Shown: positions 17,848-26,894 of the stretch, piece after piece
Numbering within the stretch: the first letter of the stretch is position 1
Layout: the number at the start of each line of letters is the position of its first letter
DNA from: an uncultured Syntrophobacterales bacterium
GTDB taxonomy: Bacteria > Desulfobacterota > Syntrophia > Syntrophales > UBA5619
Length of the DNA stretch: 64,000 nt
Assembly (NCBI GenBank): GCA_903928915.1
Contig: CAIYSL010000119.1
Coordinates: forward strand, 62,001-126,000
Reading direction: 5' to 3'
Position numbers and translations under genes: made by a program
The notes under the pieces: generated by a model
What the model saw: only the letters and a program-made list of their open reading frames with translations
Databases searched by the model: none
Told to the model about the DNA's origin: nothing

Positions 17848-19185
17848 ATGAAGAGACTTTTGGTCGTTTTACTGGCGCTGGGGCTGCTCGCTGCCTTTGG
17901 CGCGACCGCATCGGCCGCGGACGTGAAGTTCTCCGGCCAGTACTATGTGGTCGGCGTATACGAGAACAACAGAGAATTGCGCGACACGGATGCCACCTAC
18001 TCCAAGGCCTATTTCTGGACGCGCACCAGGATCCAGACGGTGTTCCAGATCGCCGAGGGGCTCTCCTTCACGACCCGGTTCGACGCCTTCGAGAAGCAGT
18101 GGGGCGCCGTGAACCGCAGCAGCAGCAACAGCGAAGACAAGTCCAACTCGGGCAAGGTCAACAGCGTCAACCTGACCCTCCAGGAAAACATTGAGATGGA
18201 GTACGCCTTCGTGACCTTCAAGACGCGGGTCGGCCAGTTCGACATCGGCTACCAGGCCGCTGACGAGTGGGGAACCGTGTTCGGCGACACGCCGGGCTCC
18301 CGTCCGCGTGCCAAGTACACCGGCGCCTTCGGTCCGGTCAACGTGATCGGTATCTACCAGAAGGACTATGAGGCCGACACCGTCCGGCTGAACGCCACGA
18401 CCGGCGCCGGCAACTCCTCCGGGATCGTCGACGGCGACGTGGACAAGTACATGCTCGCCGGGATCTACAACTGGAAGGGCGGCGCCGCCGGTCTTCTGTA
18501 CGTGTACACCAACGGGGCTTCCAACCGTCCCACCGCCAACATGCGGACCCAGATCCACACCCTGGCCCCCTACATGAAGGGGACCTTCGGCCCGGTCTAT
18601 GTCGAGGCCGAGTTGATCTGGCTCTCCGGCAAGTCCCGCAAGTACGAAGCCCCGGCCACCGCGGCTGACCAGGACAAGGAAGGCCTCGGCGCCTATGCCC
18701 TGGCGCGGGTGAACCTGGGCCCGGCCTATGTGGGCGCCCAGTTCGGCTACAGCTCCGGCGATCCGAACGACACCACGAAGGACAAGAGCGGCCCCGTCAG
18801 CACCACGTCGTGGGTCCCCGCCCTGCTGTTCGGGAACGCCAACCTGAAGTCCTGGTCCTACGGCACCCCCGAGAACGGGTCCTTCAGCACCAACAAGCAG
18901 AACCTGTGGCTCTGGAACGCCTTTGCCGGGTTCAACCCCACCCCGAAGATCAACATCGAAGGGGCGATCTCCTGGATGTACGCCGACAAGAAGCCCAACA
19001 ACTTCGTCTCCAAGCAGTACGGTTGGGAAGCGGACATCAAGGCCTCCTACAAGATCTACGACAACCTGACCTACATGGTGGGTGCGGGCTACCTCTGGAC
19101 CGGCGATTACTTCAAGGGGACCAGCGATGCCAACAAGATCGGGAACGACTACCTCCTGCTGAACCAGCTGACCTTGAACTTCTAA
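17848..19185 (+). CDS. Outer-membrane porin
   Basis: Outer-membrane beta-barrel porin, 445 aa. The first ~23 residues are a signal peptide (MKRLLVVLLALGLLAAFGAT..ASA|ADV). The mature part is rich in alternating aromatic/polar strands, Gly, Asn and Tyr, and ends in LLNQLTLNF with the C-terminal Phe recognised by the BAM complex. Such porins are abundant general-diffusion channels in Desulfobacterota, and the solute is unknown. Start ATG 17848 has AGGAGG 6 bases upstream; a longer frame from 17809 lacks a ribosome site. Codon use is strongly biased to C-ending codons, consistent with high expression. It is monocistronic, with a promoter, long leader and strong terminator. Confidence 0.88.
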   Translation: MKRLLVVLLALGLLAAFGATASAADVKFSGQYYVVGVYENNRELRDTDATYSKAYFWTRTRIQTVFQIAEGLSFTTRFDAFEKQWGAVNRSSSNSEDKSNSGKVNSVNLTLQENIEMEYAFVTFKTRVGQFDIGYQAADEWGTVFGDTPGSRPRAKYTGAFGPVNVIGIYQKDYEADTVRLNATTGAGNSSGIVDGDVDKYMLAGIYNWKGGAAGLLYVYTNGASNRPTANMRTQIHTLAPYMKGTFGPVYVEAELIWLSGKSRKYEAPATAADQDKEGLGAYALARVNLGPAYVGAQFGYSSGDPNDTTKDKSGPVSTTSWVPALLFGNANLKSWSYGTPENGSFSTNKQNLWLWNAFAGFNPTPKINIEGAISWMYADKKPNNFVSKQYGWEADIKASYKIYDNLTYMVGAGYLWTGDYFKGTSDANKIGNDYLLLNQLTLNF

Positions 19186-19219
19186 GGCGACTGATCCAGA
19201 GGGTCTTCCTCTAGAACCG

Positions 19220-19250
19220 GCCCCGGGGAGCGATCCCCGGGGCTTTTTTT
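19220..19250 (+). terminator. Rho-independent terminator after the porin gene
   Basis: 9-bp stem GCCCCGGGG / CCCCGGGGC with a 6-base loop followed by seven Ts, 34 bases after the porin stop codon. Confidence 0.92.
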
Positions 19251-19348
19251 GTGCCTCCGCCGTCACCCTTCCCCGCCGACCGGATGATGGTCCTCTGCGC
19301 GAACCTTTCTGGAATCCCTGGGTGCCCGTCTCGGCGAGGGGAAGCGTC

Positions 19349-19399
19349 CGCGAAGCGGCGAATTTACGCTGCCTGAGCCCGAAGGGCGAGTCCGTAAAT
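19349..19399. repeat. Nested inverted repeats upstream of the fmdB-like gene
   Basis: CCGC-GAA-GCGG (19349-19359 region) lies next to ATTTACG (19362-19368) ... CGTAAAT (19393-19399), which encloses GCCC-GAA-GGGC. The compact hairpins suggest a small intergenic repeat or structured RNA. No second copy was seen in this window. The rest of 19251-19514 shows nothing else. Confidence 0.4.
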
Positions 19400-19514
19400 C
19401 TGAGCGGCCGGGCCGGGGATTCCGGCGGTGAGCGACGGGACCATCATCCGGTCGGCGCCCCTCCCCTTGACCCCCCGCGCTGAAGCGTGGTATGAAACCT
19501 GCCGGGAGGGCGCC

Positions 19515-19712
19515 ATGCCGCTGTACGATTACGAATGCACCCGCTGCGGCCACCGGTTCGAGATGATCATGAAGCTCGACGCGGACGCCCCGGCGTGCCC
19601 CTGCTGCGGCACTCAGGCGGCGAAGCAGCGGATCGCCGCCTTCAGAACGAACGCCTGGTCGCGATTCCTCGACGGGATGGAAAAGCGGATCAGCCCGGAG
19701 AAATTCAAGTAG
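19515..19712 (+). CDS. FmdB-family zinc ribbon protein
   Basis: Small putative regulatory/zinc-ribbon protein of the FmdB (CxxC_CXXC_SSSS) family, 65 aa. It begins with the family-defining MPLYDYECTRCGHRFE and has two CxxC knuckles (CTRC and CPCC) expected to bind one zinc. The C-terminus is a basic helix. ATG 19515 is chosen with GGGAGGG 5-8 bases upstream; the frame extends further 5' without family similarity. Function is poorly defined across bacteria. Its stop is 21 bases from the proposed hflX start and in the same frame, suggesting cotranscription. Confidence 0.82.
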   Translation: MPLYDYECTRCGHRFEMIMKLDADAPACPCCGTQAAKQRIAAFRTNAWSRFLDGMEKRISPEKFK

Positions 19713-19733
19713 GGAGAGCCCCAAGGAGCGACC

Positions 19734-21398
19734 ATCGAAAAGATTCACGGCAACCTCACCGGCCTCGGTCCGGCCGAGATCAAGCGTATCGGACAGCTGT
19801 ACCGGCGGCGCATCCCGCCCGAGCGGATCATCACCCACGAGCTTGCCCGCCAGCTCACCGAACTCTCCCGCGAACTCAACCGCCAGCTCGGCCTGTTGAT
19901 CACCCGCCGGGGCGAAGTCGCCTACGTGATCGTGGGGTCCCATCACGACATCGTCATCCCGTCGCTCGACGGGTTCCGCTCCTCCTCGGTCCGGTTCAAG
20001 GGGCTGCGCCTGATCCACACCCACCTGGCCGGCGAGGAGCTCACCACCGACGACCTCACCGACCTGGCGCTGTTGCGCCTCGACCTCGTCTGCGCCGTCG
20101 CGGCCGGCGAGGACGGTCTGCCCGGCCTGGCCCACACGGCCCATCTCATCCCGGAGAACCCCGCAGGGCGGTACTGGGAGACGCTCCCGGCCCGGCGTCC
20201 CGCCGAGATGGACACCGACTTCGCCGCCTTCATCGCCGCCCTCGAGGGGGAGTTCACGCGCAGGCAGAAGAGCCGCAAGGTCGAGGCGGTCGACCGCGCC
20301 ATCCTCGTCCGGGTGGAGACGAAGCCCTTTGCCGACAGCGAGGCCTCGCTGACTGAGCTCGGGGAGCTCTGCCGCACCTCCGGGGTCGAGGTGTTCGACG
20401 CCGTGGTCCAGCACCGCCCCGAGGTGGACCCCCGCTTCCTGATCGGCAAGGGGAAGCTCTCGGACCTGGTCATCCGGGCGCTCCAGATGGGGGCAAACCT
20501 CCTGGTGTTCGACCACGAGCTGACCGCGGCCCAGATCCGGTCGCTCGCCGATTTCACCGAGATGAAGGTCATCGACCGCACCCAGGTGATCCTCGACATC
20601 TTCGCCAAGCGCGCCCACAGCCGGGAGGGGAAGATCCAGGTGGAGCTCGCCCAGCTCAAGTACCGGCTCCCCCGCCTCACCCGGCAGGACGCGGGCCTCT
20701 CCCGCCTGGCCGGGGGGATCGGCGGCACCGGGCCCGGCGAGACCAAACTGGAGGTGGACCGCCGGCGCATCCGGGCGCGGATCCACCACCTCGAGAAGGA
20801 GCTGAAGGGGATCGAGAAGGCGCGCGGGCAGCGGCGGGTCCGCCGGGAACGGCGGGGGCTGCCCGTCGTCTCGATCGTGGGGTACACCAACGCCGGCAAA
20901 TCGACGCTGCTGAACGCCCTGACCAAGAGCGAGGTCCTGACCGAGGACCGCCTGTTCGCCACCCTCGACCCGAAGAGTTCGCGCCTGCGATTCCCCCGGG
21001 ACAGTTCGGCGGTCATCACCGACACCGTCGGGTTCATCCGGGACCTGCCGAAGGAGCTCGTCGCCGCCTTCGCGGCCACCCTCGACGAGCTCCATCAGGC
21101 CGACATCCTCCTGCACGTGATCGACGTGGGCAACCCCGCCTTCGAGGCGCAGATCGCCGCCGTCGAGAAGATCCTCGCCGACCTGGACCTGCTCGGGAAG
21201 CCGACGCTGCGGGTGTTCAACAAGGCGGACCGCGTGCCGGAGAAGGCGCTCCTGGCGACCCTCTCCGAGCGGTTCGGGGCCGTGGCCGTCTCCGCCCTCG
21301 ACGCGGCCACGCTCCCCCCGCTGATGGAGAAACTCGAAGCCCTGATCCACACCGGAGACGGCCGTCATCACGACGGGGAGGTCCCCGGCGATGGCTAG
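19734..21398 (+). CDS. hflX: GTPase HflX (probable ATC start)
   Basis: Ribosome-associated GTPase HflX, which rescues or splits stalled ribosomes. The G domain shows VGYTNAGKSTLLNAL (G1), DTVGFIRDLP (G3, with G2 in between) and NKADR (G4). Before it lie the HflX N-domain (LIGKGKLSDLV, VFDHELTAAQIR, DRTQVILDIFAKRAHSREGK) and the coiled linker with GGIGGTGPGETKLE. The conserved N-terminal extension (EKIHGNLTGLGPAEIKRI and onward) is encoded from 19734, but its first codon is ATC, five bases after AAGGAG, with an in-frame stop at 19710 and no ATG, GTG or TTG between. The first ordinary start, TTG 19896, would remove ~54 conserved residues. The gene overlaps the next by 8 bases. Confidence 0.9.
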   Translation: MEKIHGNLTGLGPAEIKRIGQLYRRRIPPERIITHELARQLTELSRELNRQLGLLITRRGEVAYVIVGSHHDIVIPSLDGFRSSSVRFKGLRLIHTHLAGEELTTDDLTDLALLRLDLVCAVAAGEDGLPGLAHTAHLIPENPAGRYWETLPARRPAEMDTDFAAFIAALEGEFTRRQKSRKVEAVDRAILVRVETKPFADSEASLTELGELCRTSGVEVFDAVVQHRPEVDPRFLIGKGKLSDLVIRALQMGANLLVFDHELTAAQIRSLADFTEMKVIDRTQVILDIFAKRAHSREGKIQVELAQLKYRLPRLTRQDAGLSRLAGGIGGTGPGETKLEVDRRRIRARIHHLEKELKGIEKARGQRRVRRERRGLPVVSIVGYTNAGKSTLLNALTKSEVLTEDRLFATLDPKSSRLRFPRDSSAVITDTVGFIRDLPKELVAAFAATLDELHQADILLHVIDVGNPAFEAQIAAVEKILADLDLLGKPTLRVFNKADRVPEKALLATLSERFGAVAVSALDAATLPPLMEKLEALIHTGDGRHHDGEVPGDG

Positions 21399-21846
21399 CT
21401 CCCCCGGGCCGCTCCGCAGACGGGCGGGGCTGGCGCTCCTGATCGTGCTCACGGCCTACGCGGTCCTGAACCTCCTCGTGCAGGGCATCCGGTCCGCCCC
21501 GGCGATCCCGCCGCTCGACCCGGTCACGATCCACGAGGCGCGGATCAGCCGGCTCAAAGGGCTGCTCCCCGCAACCGGGGAGGTCGGCTACGTCACGACG
21601 GTGGAAAACGAGGCGATCTTCGCCAAGGAACGGGCCTTTCGGAACGTGGAGTTCCTCGCCCAGTACGTGCTGACGCAGTACACCCTCGCCCCGCTGATCG
21701 TGAGAAACTCTCCCGCGATGCCGCTCGTGGTCGGCAACTTCCTCGACGGCCCGCCTGCGCCGGGGTTTCTGGAGCGGCACGGCCTGGTCCCGCTCAAGGA
21801 TTTCGGCGACGGCCTCGTGCTGTACCGCAGGGAGGGGAACCCATGA
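21391..21846 (+). CDS. Hypothetical membrane-anchored protein
   Basis: 151 aa, not recognised. There is one N-terminal membrane segment (about residues 12-31, after RRRAG) and then a ~115-residue domain probably on the periplasmic side, with no cysteines or known motif. A YVTTVENEAIFAKERAFRNVEFLAQYVL stretch dominates its middle part. It overlaps hflX by 8 bases and the next membrane protein by 4 (ATGA), so it is translationally coupled to both. By position it may assist the downstream GT-C-type membrane protein; this is inference only. Confidence 0.65.
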   Translation: MASSPGPLRRRAGLALLIVLTAYAVLNLLVQGIRSAPAIPPLDPVTIHEARISRLKGLLPATGEVGYVTTVENEAIFAKERAFRNVEFLAQYVLTQYTLAPLIVRNSPAMPLVVGNFLDGPPAPGFLERHGLVPLKDFGDGLVLYRREGNP

Positions 21847-23357
21847 GCGTGCTCCTGTTCGGCCTTTCCCTGCTCCTGCCGGCTGCCGCAGGCGTATTGC
21901 TGGTCCTACTTTTCTGCCCCGCCCTGAACCAGGGCCGGGCCGGCCGCCTCTTCGCCGGGTTTGCCGGTTGCGGCCTCGGGATGGGCCTGGCAACGTGTCT
22001 TTCCTTCCTCTCGCTCCTGGTCGGGGCTGCCCCGCTCCTGCCGCTCGTCGAGATCGGCGCCGCGCTGCTCACGGGGGTCGGCTGGCTTGTCCTGCTCAGG
22101 CGGCGCGCCGCCCGAGCGGCCCCGCCGCTTCCGGAACCGCCGGGAGGAACCCGAATCGAACTGCTGCTGGCCGGGATCGCGGCCTGCGCGCTCGCCGCCT
22201 CGGCGGCCTCCTTCTTCCTGACCTATCTGCAGGAGCCGCACGGCCGGTGGGACGCCTGGCTGATCTGGAACATGCACGCCCGTTTCCTGTACCGGGGCGG
22301 CGAGCTCTGGGCCGAGGCCTTCGCCAGCGGCCTGGACTGGAGCCACTGGGACTACCCGCTGCTCCTGCCGCTGGCCATCGCCCGGGGCTGGGGCTACCTG
22401 GGGGGGGAGAACCTCCCCGTCCCGGCCCTGGTGGCGGCGCTGTTCGCGTTCATCACCCTGGGTCTGCTCTGCGCCTCCCTGGCGTTCCTGCGGCGGCCGG
22501 GCCAGGGGTACCTGGCGGCGATGGTCCTGATGGGGACCCCCTTTTTCGTCACCATGGGGGCGTCGCAGTTCGCCGACATCCCCCTGGCCTTCTTCATCCT
22601 GGCGACGCTGGCCCTGCTCGTCACGGCGGCGCGGTCCGCCCCGGGGGGCACCGGGGCGCTGATCCTGGCGGGGCTGTGCGCGGGGCTCGCCGCCTGGACG
22701 AAGAACGAGGGGCTCCTGTTTCTGCCCGTTGCCGCTGCGGCGCTGTTCGGGACCACGCTCCGGAGAGCCGGCGCCGCAGGTGCCTCCCGGCGGACCGCCG
22801 CGTTTCTCGCCGGGGCGCTCCCGGTGCTGCTGGCCGTGGCCGCCTTCAAGCTCGGGATCGCCCCGACCAACGACCTGCTGGCGGGGTTCGGCAGGGAGGC
22901 CCTCGGCGCGAAGCTGTTCGACGCCGACCGGTACTGGGCGATCGCCCGCGCCTTCTTCCTCACCGGGCTCAGCTTCACCCAGGGGCTGATCGACGTGCGC
23001 GTGGGCATGCGGATCAACCCCGGCGCCGTCAGCGTCATCCTGCTGGCCGCCTATCTCCTCCTGGCAGGGATCGGCAGCGACCGGGCGGGCCGGGCCGGCC
23101 TCGCCCAGGCCGGCGCCATCCTCGCGCTGATGCCGGCGGGGTACTTCTTCGTCTACGTCATGACCCCGCTGGATCTGGACTACCATCTTGCCACGTCGCT
23201 GAACCGGCTGTTTCTCCAGCTGTGGCCCGGCGCAATCTTTGTCGTGTTTATGCTCGCCAATGGGCCGGAGGCGGCCACCGGCGCAGGGGCGCCGGCGCCC
23301 CTGCCGCCGCGGGCAGCGACGCGTGCCGCAGAGGGGAAGAAACCGAAGAGGATTTGA
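21843..23357 (+). CDS. Multi-pass membrane glycosyltransferase-like protein (GT39/ArnT-type)
   Basis: 504-aa inner-membrane protein with about eleven hydrophobic helices. A large periplasmic loop early in the protein carries [17 protein letters not shown] and [14 protein letters not shown]. This acidic/aromatic first loop is typical of GT-C glycosyltransferases that use polyprenyl-phosphate sugars. Neighbours agree: the next gene is a polyprenyl-phosphate sugar synthase-like GT2, the usual donor maker, followed by another GT-C/TPR protein. Start ATG 21843 overlaps the previous stop. The acceptor is unknown; lipid A, O-antigen or protein are all possible. Confidence 0.75.
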   Translation: MSVLLFGLSLLLPAAAGVLLVLLFCPALNQGRAGRLFAGFAGCGLGMGLATCLSFLSLLVGAAPLLPLVEIGAALLTGVGWLVLLRRRAARAAPPLPEPPGGTRIELLLAGIAACALAASAASFFLTYLQEPHGRWDAWLIWNMHARFLYRGGELWAEAFASGLDWSHWDYPLLLPLAIARGWGYLGGENLPVPALVAALFAFITLGLLCASLAFLRRPGQGYLAAMVLMGTPFFVTMGASQFADIPLAFFILATLALLVTAARSAPGGTGALILAGLCAGLAAWTKNEGLLFLPVAAAALFGTTLRRAGAAGASRRTAAFLAGALPVLLAVAAFKLGIAPTNDLLAGFGREALGAKLFDADRYWAIARAFFLTGLSFTQGLIDVRVGMRINPGAVSVILLAAYLLLAGIGSDRAGRAGLAQAGAILALMPAGYFFVYVMTPLDLDYHLATSLNRLFLQLWPGAIFVVFMLANGPEAATGAGAPAPLPPRAATRAAEGKKPKRI

Positions 23358-23366
23358 GGAGGCGAA

Positions 23367-24068
23367 ATGAACCCCGAACAGGTGCTGTCCGTCGTCATCC
23401 CGGTGTACAACGAAAAGACGACGATTCTGCCGATCATCGCCAAGGTCCTGAAGCTCCCGTTCGTGGGGGAGGTCCTCGTCGTCGACGACGGTTCCACCGA
23501 CGGGACGCGGGAGATCCTGCGGGCGACCTCCTTCGACGACCGGGTACGGCTGTTCTTCCACGAACGCAACCAGGGCAAGGGGGCGGCGCTCAGGACCGGG
23601 TTCGGCCACGTCTCCGGGGCGATCGTGGCGATCCAGGACGCGGATTTGGAGTACGATCCCGGCGAGTTTGCCGAGATGATCCGCCCGATCCGCGACGGGG
23701 TGGCCGATGTGGTGTACGGGTCGCGCCTCTCCGGCGGGAAGCCGCAGCGGGTGCATCTCTTCTGGCACCGGATGGGGAACAATTTCTTGACCTTCCTGAC
23801 CGACCTTCTGTACAACACGACCCTCTCCGACATGGAGACCTGCTACAAGGTGTTCACGAAAGAGGTCCTCGCGACGATCCGGATCGAATCGGACGACTTT
23901 TCCGTGGAGCCCGAGCTGACGGCGAAGATCTGCAAGAACAAACGGTGGCGCATCTATGAAATACCGATCTCCTACTACGGGAGAAGCTACGCGGAAGGGA
24001 AAAAGATCACCTGGCGGCACGGGATCTCCGCCCTCTGGACGCTCCTCAAGTACCGCCTCCGGGATTGA
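23367..24068 (+). CDS. Family 2 glycosyltransferase (polyprenyl-phosphate sugar synthase type)
   Basis: 233-aa cytoplasmic-face GT2 enzyme, close in layout to dolichyl-phosphate mannose synthase. Seen are the N-terminal VVIPVYNEKTTI, the nucleotide-binding VVDDGSTDGT, the DXD-like QDADLEYDP and the acceptor loop GSRLSGGKPQRVH. No C-terminal membrane helices are present, so it is the short soluble form. It probably transfers a sugar from a nucleotide donor to a lipid phosphate for use by the flanking GT-C membrane proteins. GAGGAGGCGAA precedes the ATG. Its stop TGA overlaps the proposed ATT start of the next gene. Confidence 0.88.
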   Translation: MNPEQVLSVVIPVYNEKTTILPIIAKVLKLPFVGEVLVVDDGSTDGTREILRATSFDDRVRLFFHERNQGKGAALRTGFGHVSGAIVAIQDADLEYDPGEFAEMIRPIRDGVADVVYGSRLSGGKPQRVHLFWHRMGNNFLTFLTDLLYNTTLSDMETCYKVFTKEVLATIRIESDDFSVEPELTAKICKNKRWRIYEIPISYYGRSYAEGKKITWRHGISALWTLLKYRLRD

Positions 24069-25956
24069 CCGCCCCGCAGCGGGCCTCGGCCGGACCCTCC
24101 TGATCTGCGCGGCCATCGCCGCGTTGACGCTGATCGTCTACGGTCCGATGGTGGACCACGGGTTCATCAGCTTCGACGACGACGACTACCTCACCGCCAA
24201 TCCGGTCGTCCGGCAGGGGCTGACCTGGGACGGGGTCGTCTGGGCCTTTTCCGCCCCCCGCGTGTACAACTGGCACCCCCTGACCTGGCTGTCGCACATG
24301 CTCGACGTTCAGCTCTTCGGCCTGAACGCGGGGGCCCACCACTTGATGGGGCTGCTGTTGCACATCGCAAACAGCCTGCTGCTGTTCGGCGTCCTTCGGG
24401 CGATGACCGGGGCGCCCTGGCGAAGCGGGGTGGTGGCCGCGCTGTTCGCGCTGCACCCCCTGCACGTGGAGTCCGTGGCCTGGGCGGCCGAGCGCAAGGA
24501 CCTGCTGAGCACCCTCTTCTGGCTGGCCACCCTCGGCCTGTACCACCGCTACACGCAAGCCCCGGGCATCCGCCGCGCCTGGCCGGTGTTCCTGTGCTAC
24601 GCCGCCAGCCTGACGGCGAAGCAGATGGCAGTCACGCTCCCCTTCCTCCTGCTTTTGCTGGATTACTGGCCGCTTGGCCGCCTGGTCCCGCTGCCGGCGG
24701 GCCGCGCCGCGGCAAGTCCGGGGCGGAAGGTCCCTCCTGCCGCCGGCGACAGCGGCGCTGCGGCCGCGCAGCCGTTTAGCCGTTCCTTCCTCGGCCCCCT
24801 GGTGCGGGAGAAGCTCCCGCTGCTGGTCCTGGCCGCAGGGGCGAGCCTCCTGATCTACCTGATCCAGGCCCGGACGGGGATCGTGAAGTCTTCGGCCGTC
24901 TTCCCCTTTGCGGACCGGCTGGCAAACGCGCTGGTCGCCTACGGAGCCTACCTGTTCAAGACCCTCTGGCCCCTGCACCTGGCCGTCTTCTACCCCCACC
25001 CCGGAGCGGCGCTCTCCCTCGGGACGGTCGCGGCCGCAGCAGCGCTGCTGGCGGCGGTCACGGTTGCCGTCCTCCGGAGCGGGAAGCCCTACCTGAGCGT
25101 GGGGTGGTTCTGGTACCTGGGGACGCTGGTCCCGGTGATCGGGCTGGTGCAGGTGGGGGTTCAGGGGATGGCCGACCGCTACACCTACGTGCCCCTGATC
25201 GGCATCTTCCTCATGGCCGTCTGGGGGGGTGCGGACCTCGCCGCCCGCTGGCGGGTTCCGGCGGCGGTGCGGGCGGGTGCGGTGGCCGCGGTCCTGGCCG
25301 CGCTCACGGTCCTCACCTGGTTCCAGGTGGCCACGTGGCGGGACGACCTCACCCTGTACAGCCACGCCGTCCGGGTCACCGCGGGAAACGACTGGGCCGA
25401 GTACAACCTGGGGCTGGCCCTGATGGCCAGGGACCGGGACGACGAGGCGCTCGCCCATTTCCAGGAGGCAGCCCGCCTCCAGCCGCGGTACGCCGACGCC
25501 TTCCTGAACATCGGGGTCATCCGGGCCCGGCAGGACCGGCTCGACGAGGCGGCCGCAAGCTTCGGCCGGGCACTGGAGATCGAGCCGGCGAACCGGGAAG
25601 CGCTCCTGAATCTCAGCCTGGCGCTGACGAGGCAGGGGAAGACCGCCGCGGCGGCAGGTCGCCTCGATCAGCTGCGGCGGCTGAACCCCGGCGACCCGGA
25701 GACCTGGTTCCTGACGGGGGTCGTCAGGCTGCGGCAGGAAGACCCCTCCGGCGCAGAGGCCGCCTACCGCGAGGCGCTCCGTCTCCGGCCCGCTTACCCC
25801 GAGGCCCACAACAACCTGGGCATCCTCCTGGCCCGGCAGGGGCGGCTCACGGCGGCAATCGACCACTTCCGGGAGGCGCTCCGGATCCGTCCCGCCTATC
25901 CGGAGGCAGCGAAGAACCTGGACGCCGCACTCGGCCAAGGACGGACAGCGCCGTAG
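24064..25956 (+). CDS. GT-C-like membrane protein with C-terminal TPR repeats (start uncertain)
   Basis: About 630 aa: roughly ten membrane helices, then 5-6 TPR units from about residue 440. After the first helix comes GFISFDDDDYLTANPVV, the acidic loop shared with the paralog at 5821-7695, then WHPLTWLSHMLDVQLFGLN, HPLHVESVAWAAERKDLLS and QGMADRYTYVPLIGIF, a signature of this TMTC-like family. The first helix begins at once, and no ATG, GTG or TTG lies at its front. The options are ATT 24064, overlapping the previous TGA (ATTGA), ATG 23956 deep inside the GT2 gene, or TTG 24124, which cuts the helix. Unlike the paralog, base composition matches the surroundings. Confidence 0.78.
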   Translation: MDRPAAGLGRTLLICAAIAALTLIVYGPMVDHGFISFDDDDYLTANPVVRQGLTWDGVVWAFSAPRVYNWHPLTWLSHMLDVQLFGLNAGAHHLMGLLLHIANSLLLFGVLRAMTGAPWRSGVVAALFALHPLHVESVAWAAERKDLLSTLFWLATLGLYHRYTQAPGIRRAWPVFLCYAASLTAKQMAVTLPFLLLLLDYWPLGRLVPLPAGRAAASPGRKVPPAAGDSGAAAAQPFSRSFLGPLVREKLPLLVLAAGASLLIYLIQARTGIVKSSAVFPFADRLANALVAYGAYLFKTLWPLHLAVFYPHPGAALSLGTVAAAAALLAAVTVAVLRSGKPYLSVGWFWYLGTLVPVIGLVQVGVQGMADRYTYVPLIGIFLMAVWGGADLAARWRVPAAVRAGAVAAVLAALTVLTWFQVATWRDDLTLYSHAVRVTAGNDWAEYNLGLALMARDRDDEALAHFQEAARLQPRYADAFLNIGVIRARQDRLDEAAASFGRALEIEPANREALLNLSLALTRQGKTAAAAGRLDQLRRLNPGDPETWFLTGVVRLRQEDPSGAEAAYREALRLRPAYPEAHNNLGILLARQGRLTAAIDHFREALRIRPAYPEAAKNLDAALGQGRTAP

Positions 25957-26028
25957 CAGCGCATGCCGTCACCCCCTCCGCACGTCCGCACGCAGCGCCG
26001 CCGGGTCGCGACGCCCCCCCCCGACCGG

Positions 26029-26820
26029 CTACATGATCCCCTTGTACCAGCCCCCGTCGATCTGCACCGCGGCGCCGGTGATGTAGCCGCTCCGCTCCGA
26101 GGCGAGGAAGGCCACCAGCGCCGCGAACTCCTCCGGCGTCCCGAGCCGCTTCATCGGGATGGAGGCCTCCCAGCGGGCGATCACCGCCTGGGCCGTCGTC
26201 CCCTCCTTCTGCGCCGTGGTCTCGGCAAGGGTCCGGACGCGGTCGGTCAGGGTGTAGCCGGGACAGACGCTGTTGACCGTGACGTTGAACGGGGCCAGTT
26301 CGTTCGACAGGGACTTGGCCAGCCCGATCACGCCGGAGCGGATGGTGTTGGACAGGATCAGGCCGTCGATCGGCTGCTTGACCGAGATCGAGGTCATGTT
26401 GATGATCCGGCCCCACCCCTTGGCCTTCATCACCGGGACGGCCTCGCGGGTCATCAGGATCGTCGACAGGAGGTTGAGGCGGAACCCCGCCTCCCAGAGC
26501 GTCTCGTCGATTGCGAGGAAATCGACCGAGGGAGGGCCGCCCGCGTTGTTGACGAGGATGTCCAGGGTCCCGAACCCCTCGATCGCCCTGCGGACCACCC
26601 CCCTGGCCTGGCCGGGATCGCTCACGTCGGCGGGGATGGCCAGCACCTCGGCCCCGGTTTCCCGCCGGATCAGCGCCGCCGCCTCTGCCAGGTGGGGGTC
26701 GTCGAGGGCGCCGATCGCCACCCGCGCCCCTTCCCGGGCGAGCTCCAGGGCAACCGCCCTGCCCAGCCCCATGCTCCCCCCGGCGACGAAGGCCGCCTTT
26801 CCCTTCAGCCCCAGATCCAT
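26029..26820 (-). CDS. SDR family oxidoreductase lacking the usual Tyr-x-x-x-Lys
   Basis: Short-chain dehydrogenase/reductase, 263 aa, NAD(P)-dependent. It has the cofactor motif GGSMGLG (residues 14-20), NNAGG at 91-95 and Ser144 in NMTSIS. Where most family members have YxxxK it reads SNTIR (157-161), so neither Tyr nor Lys is at the expected place. A subgroup of SDRs annotated as 3-oxoacyl-ACP reductase-like shares this substitution, so the protein is probably a real gene with altered chemistry or substrate. GAGGATTG precedes the ATG. It stands alone and convergent to the TPR gene; the substrate is unknown. Confidence 0.82.
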   Translation of the reverse strand: MDLGLKGKAAFVAGGSMGLGRAVALELAREGARVAIGALDDPHLAEAAALIRRETGAEVLAIPADVSDPGQARGVVRRAIEGFGTLDILVNNAGGPPSVDFLAIDETLWEAGFRLNLLSTILMTREAVPVMKAKGWGRIINMTSISVKQPIDGLILSNTIRSGVIGLAKSLSNELAPFNVTVNSVCPGYTLTDRVRTLAETTAQKEGTTAQAVIARWEASIPMKRLGTPEEFAALVAFLASERSGYITGAAVQIDGGWYKGIM

Positions 26821-26894
26821 ACAATCCTCCTCAGATCGTTATTCGAACGAATGCCCCTTCCGCTCCCCGCTCCGGCCCCCAGCCCTCCTCGCCC

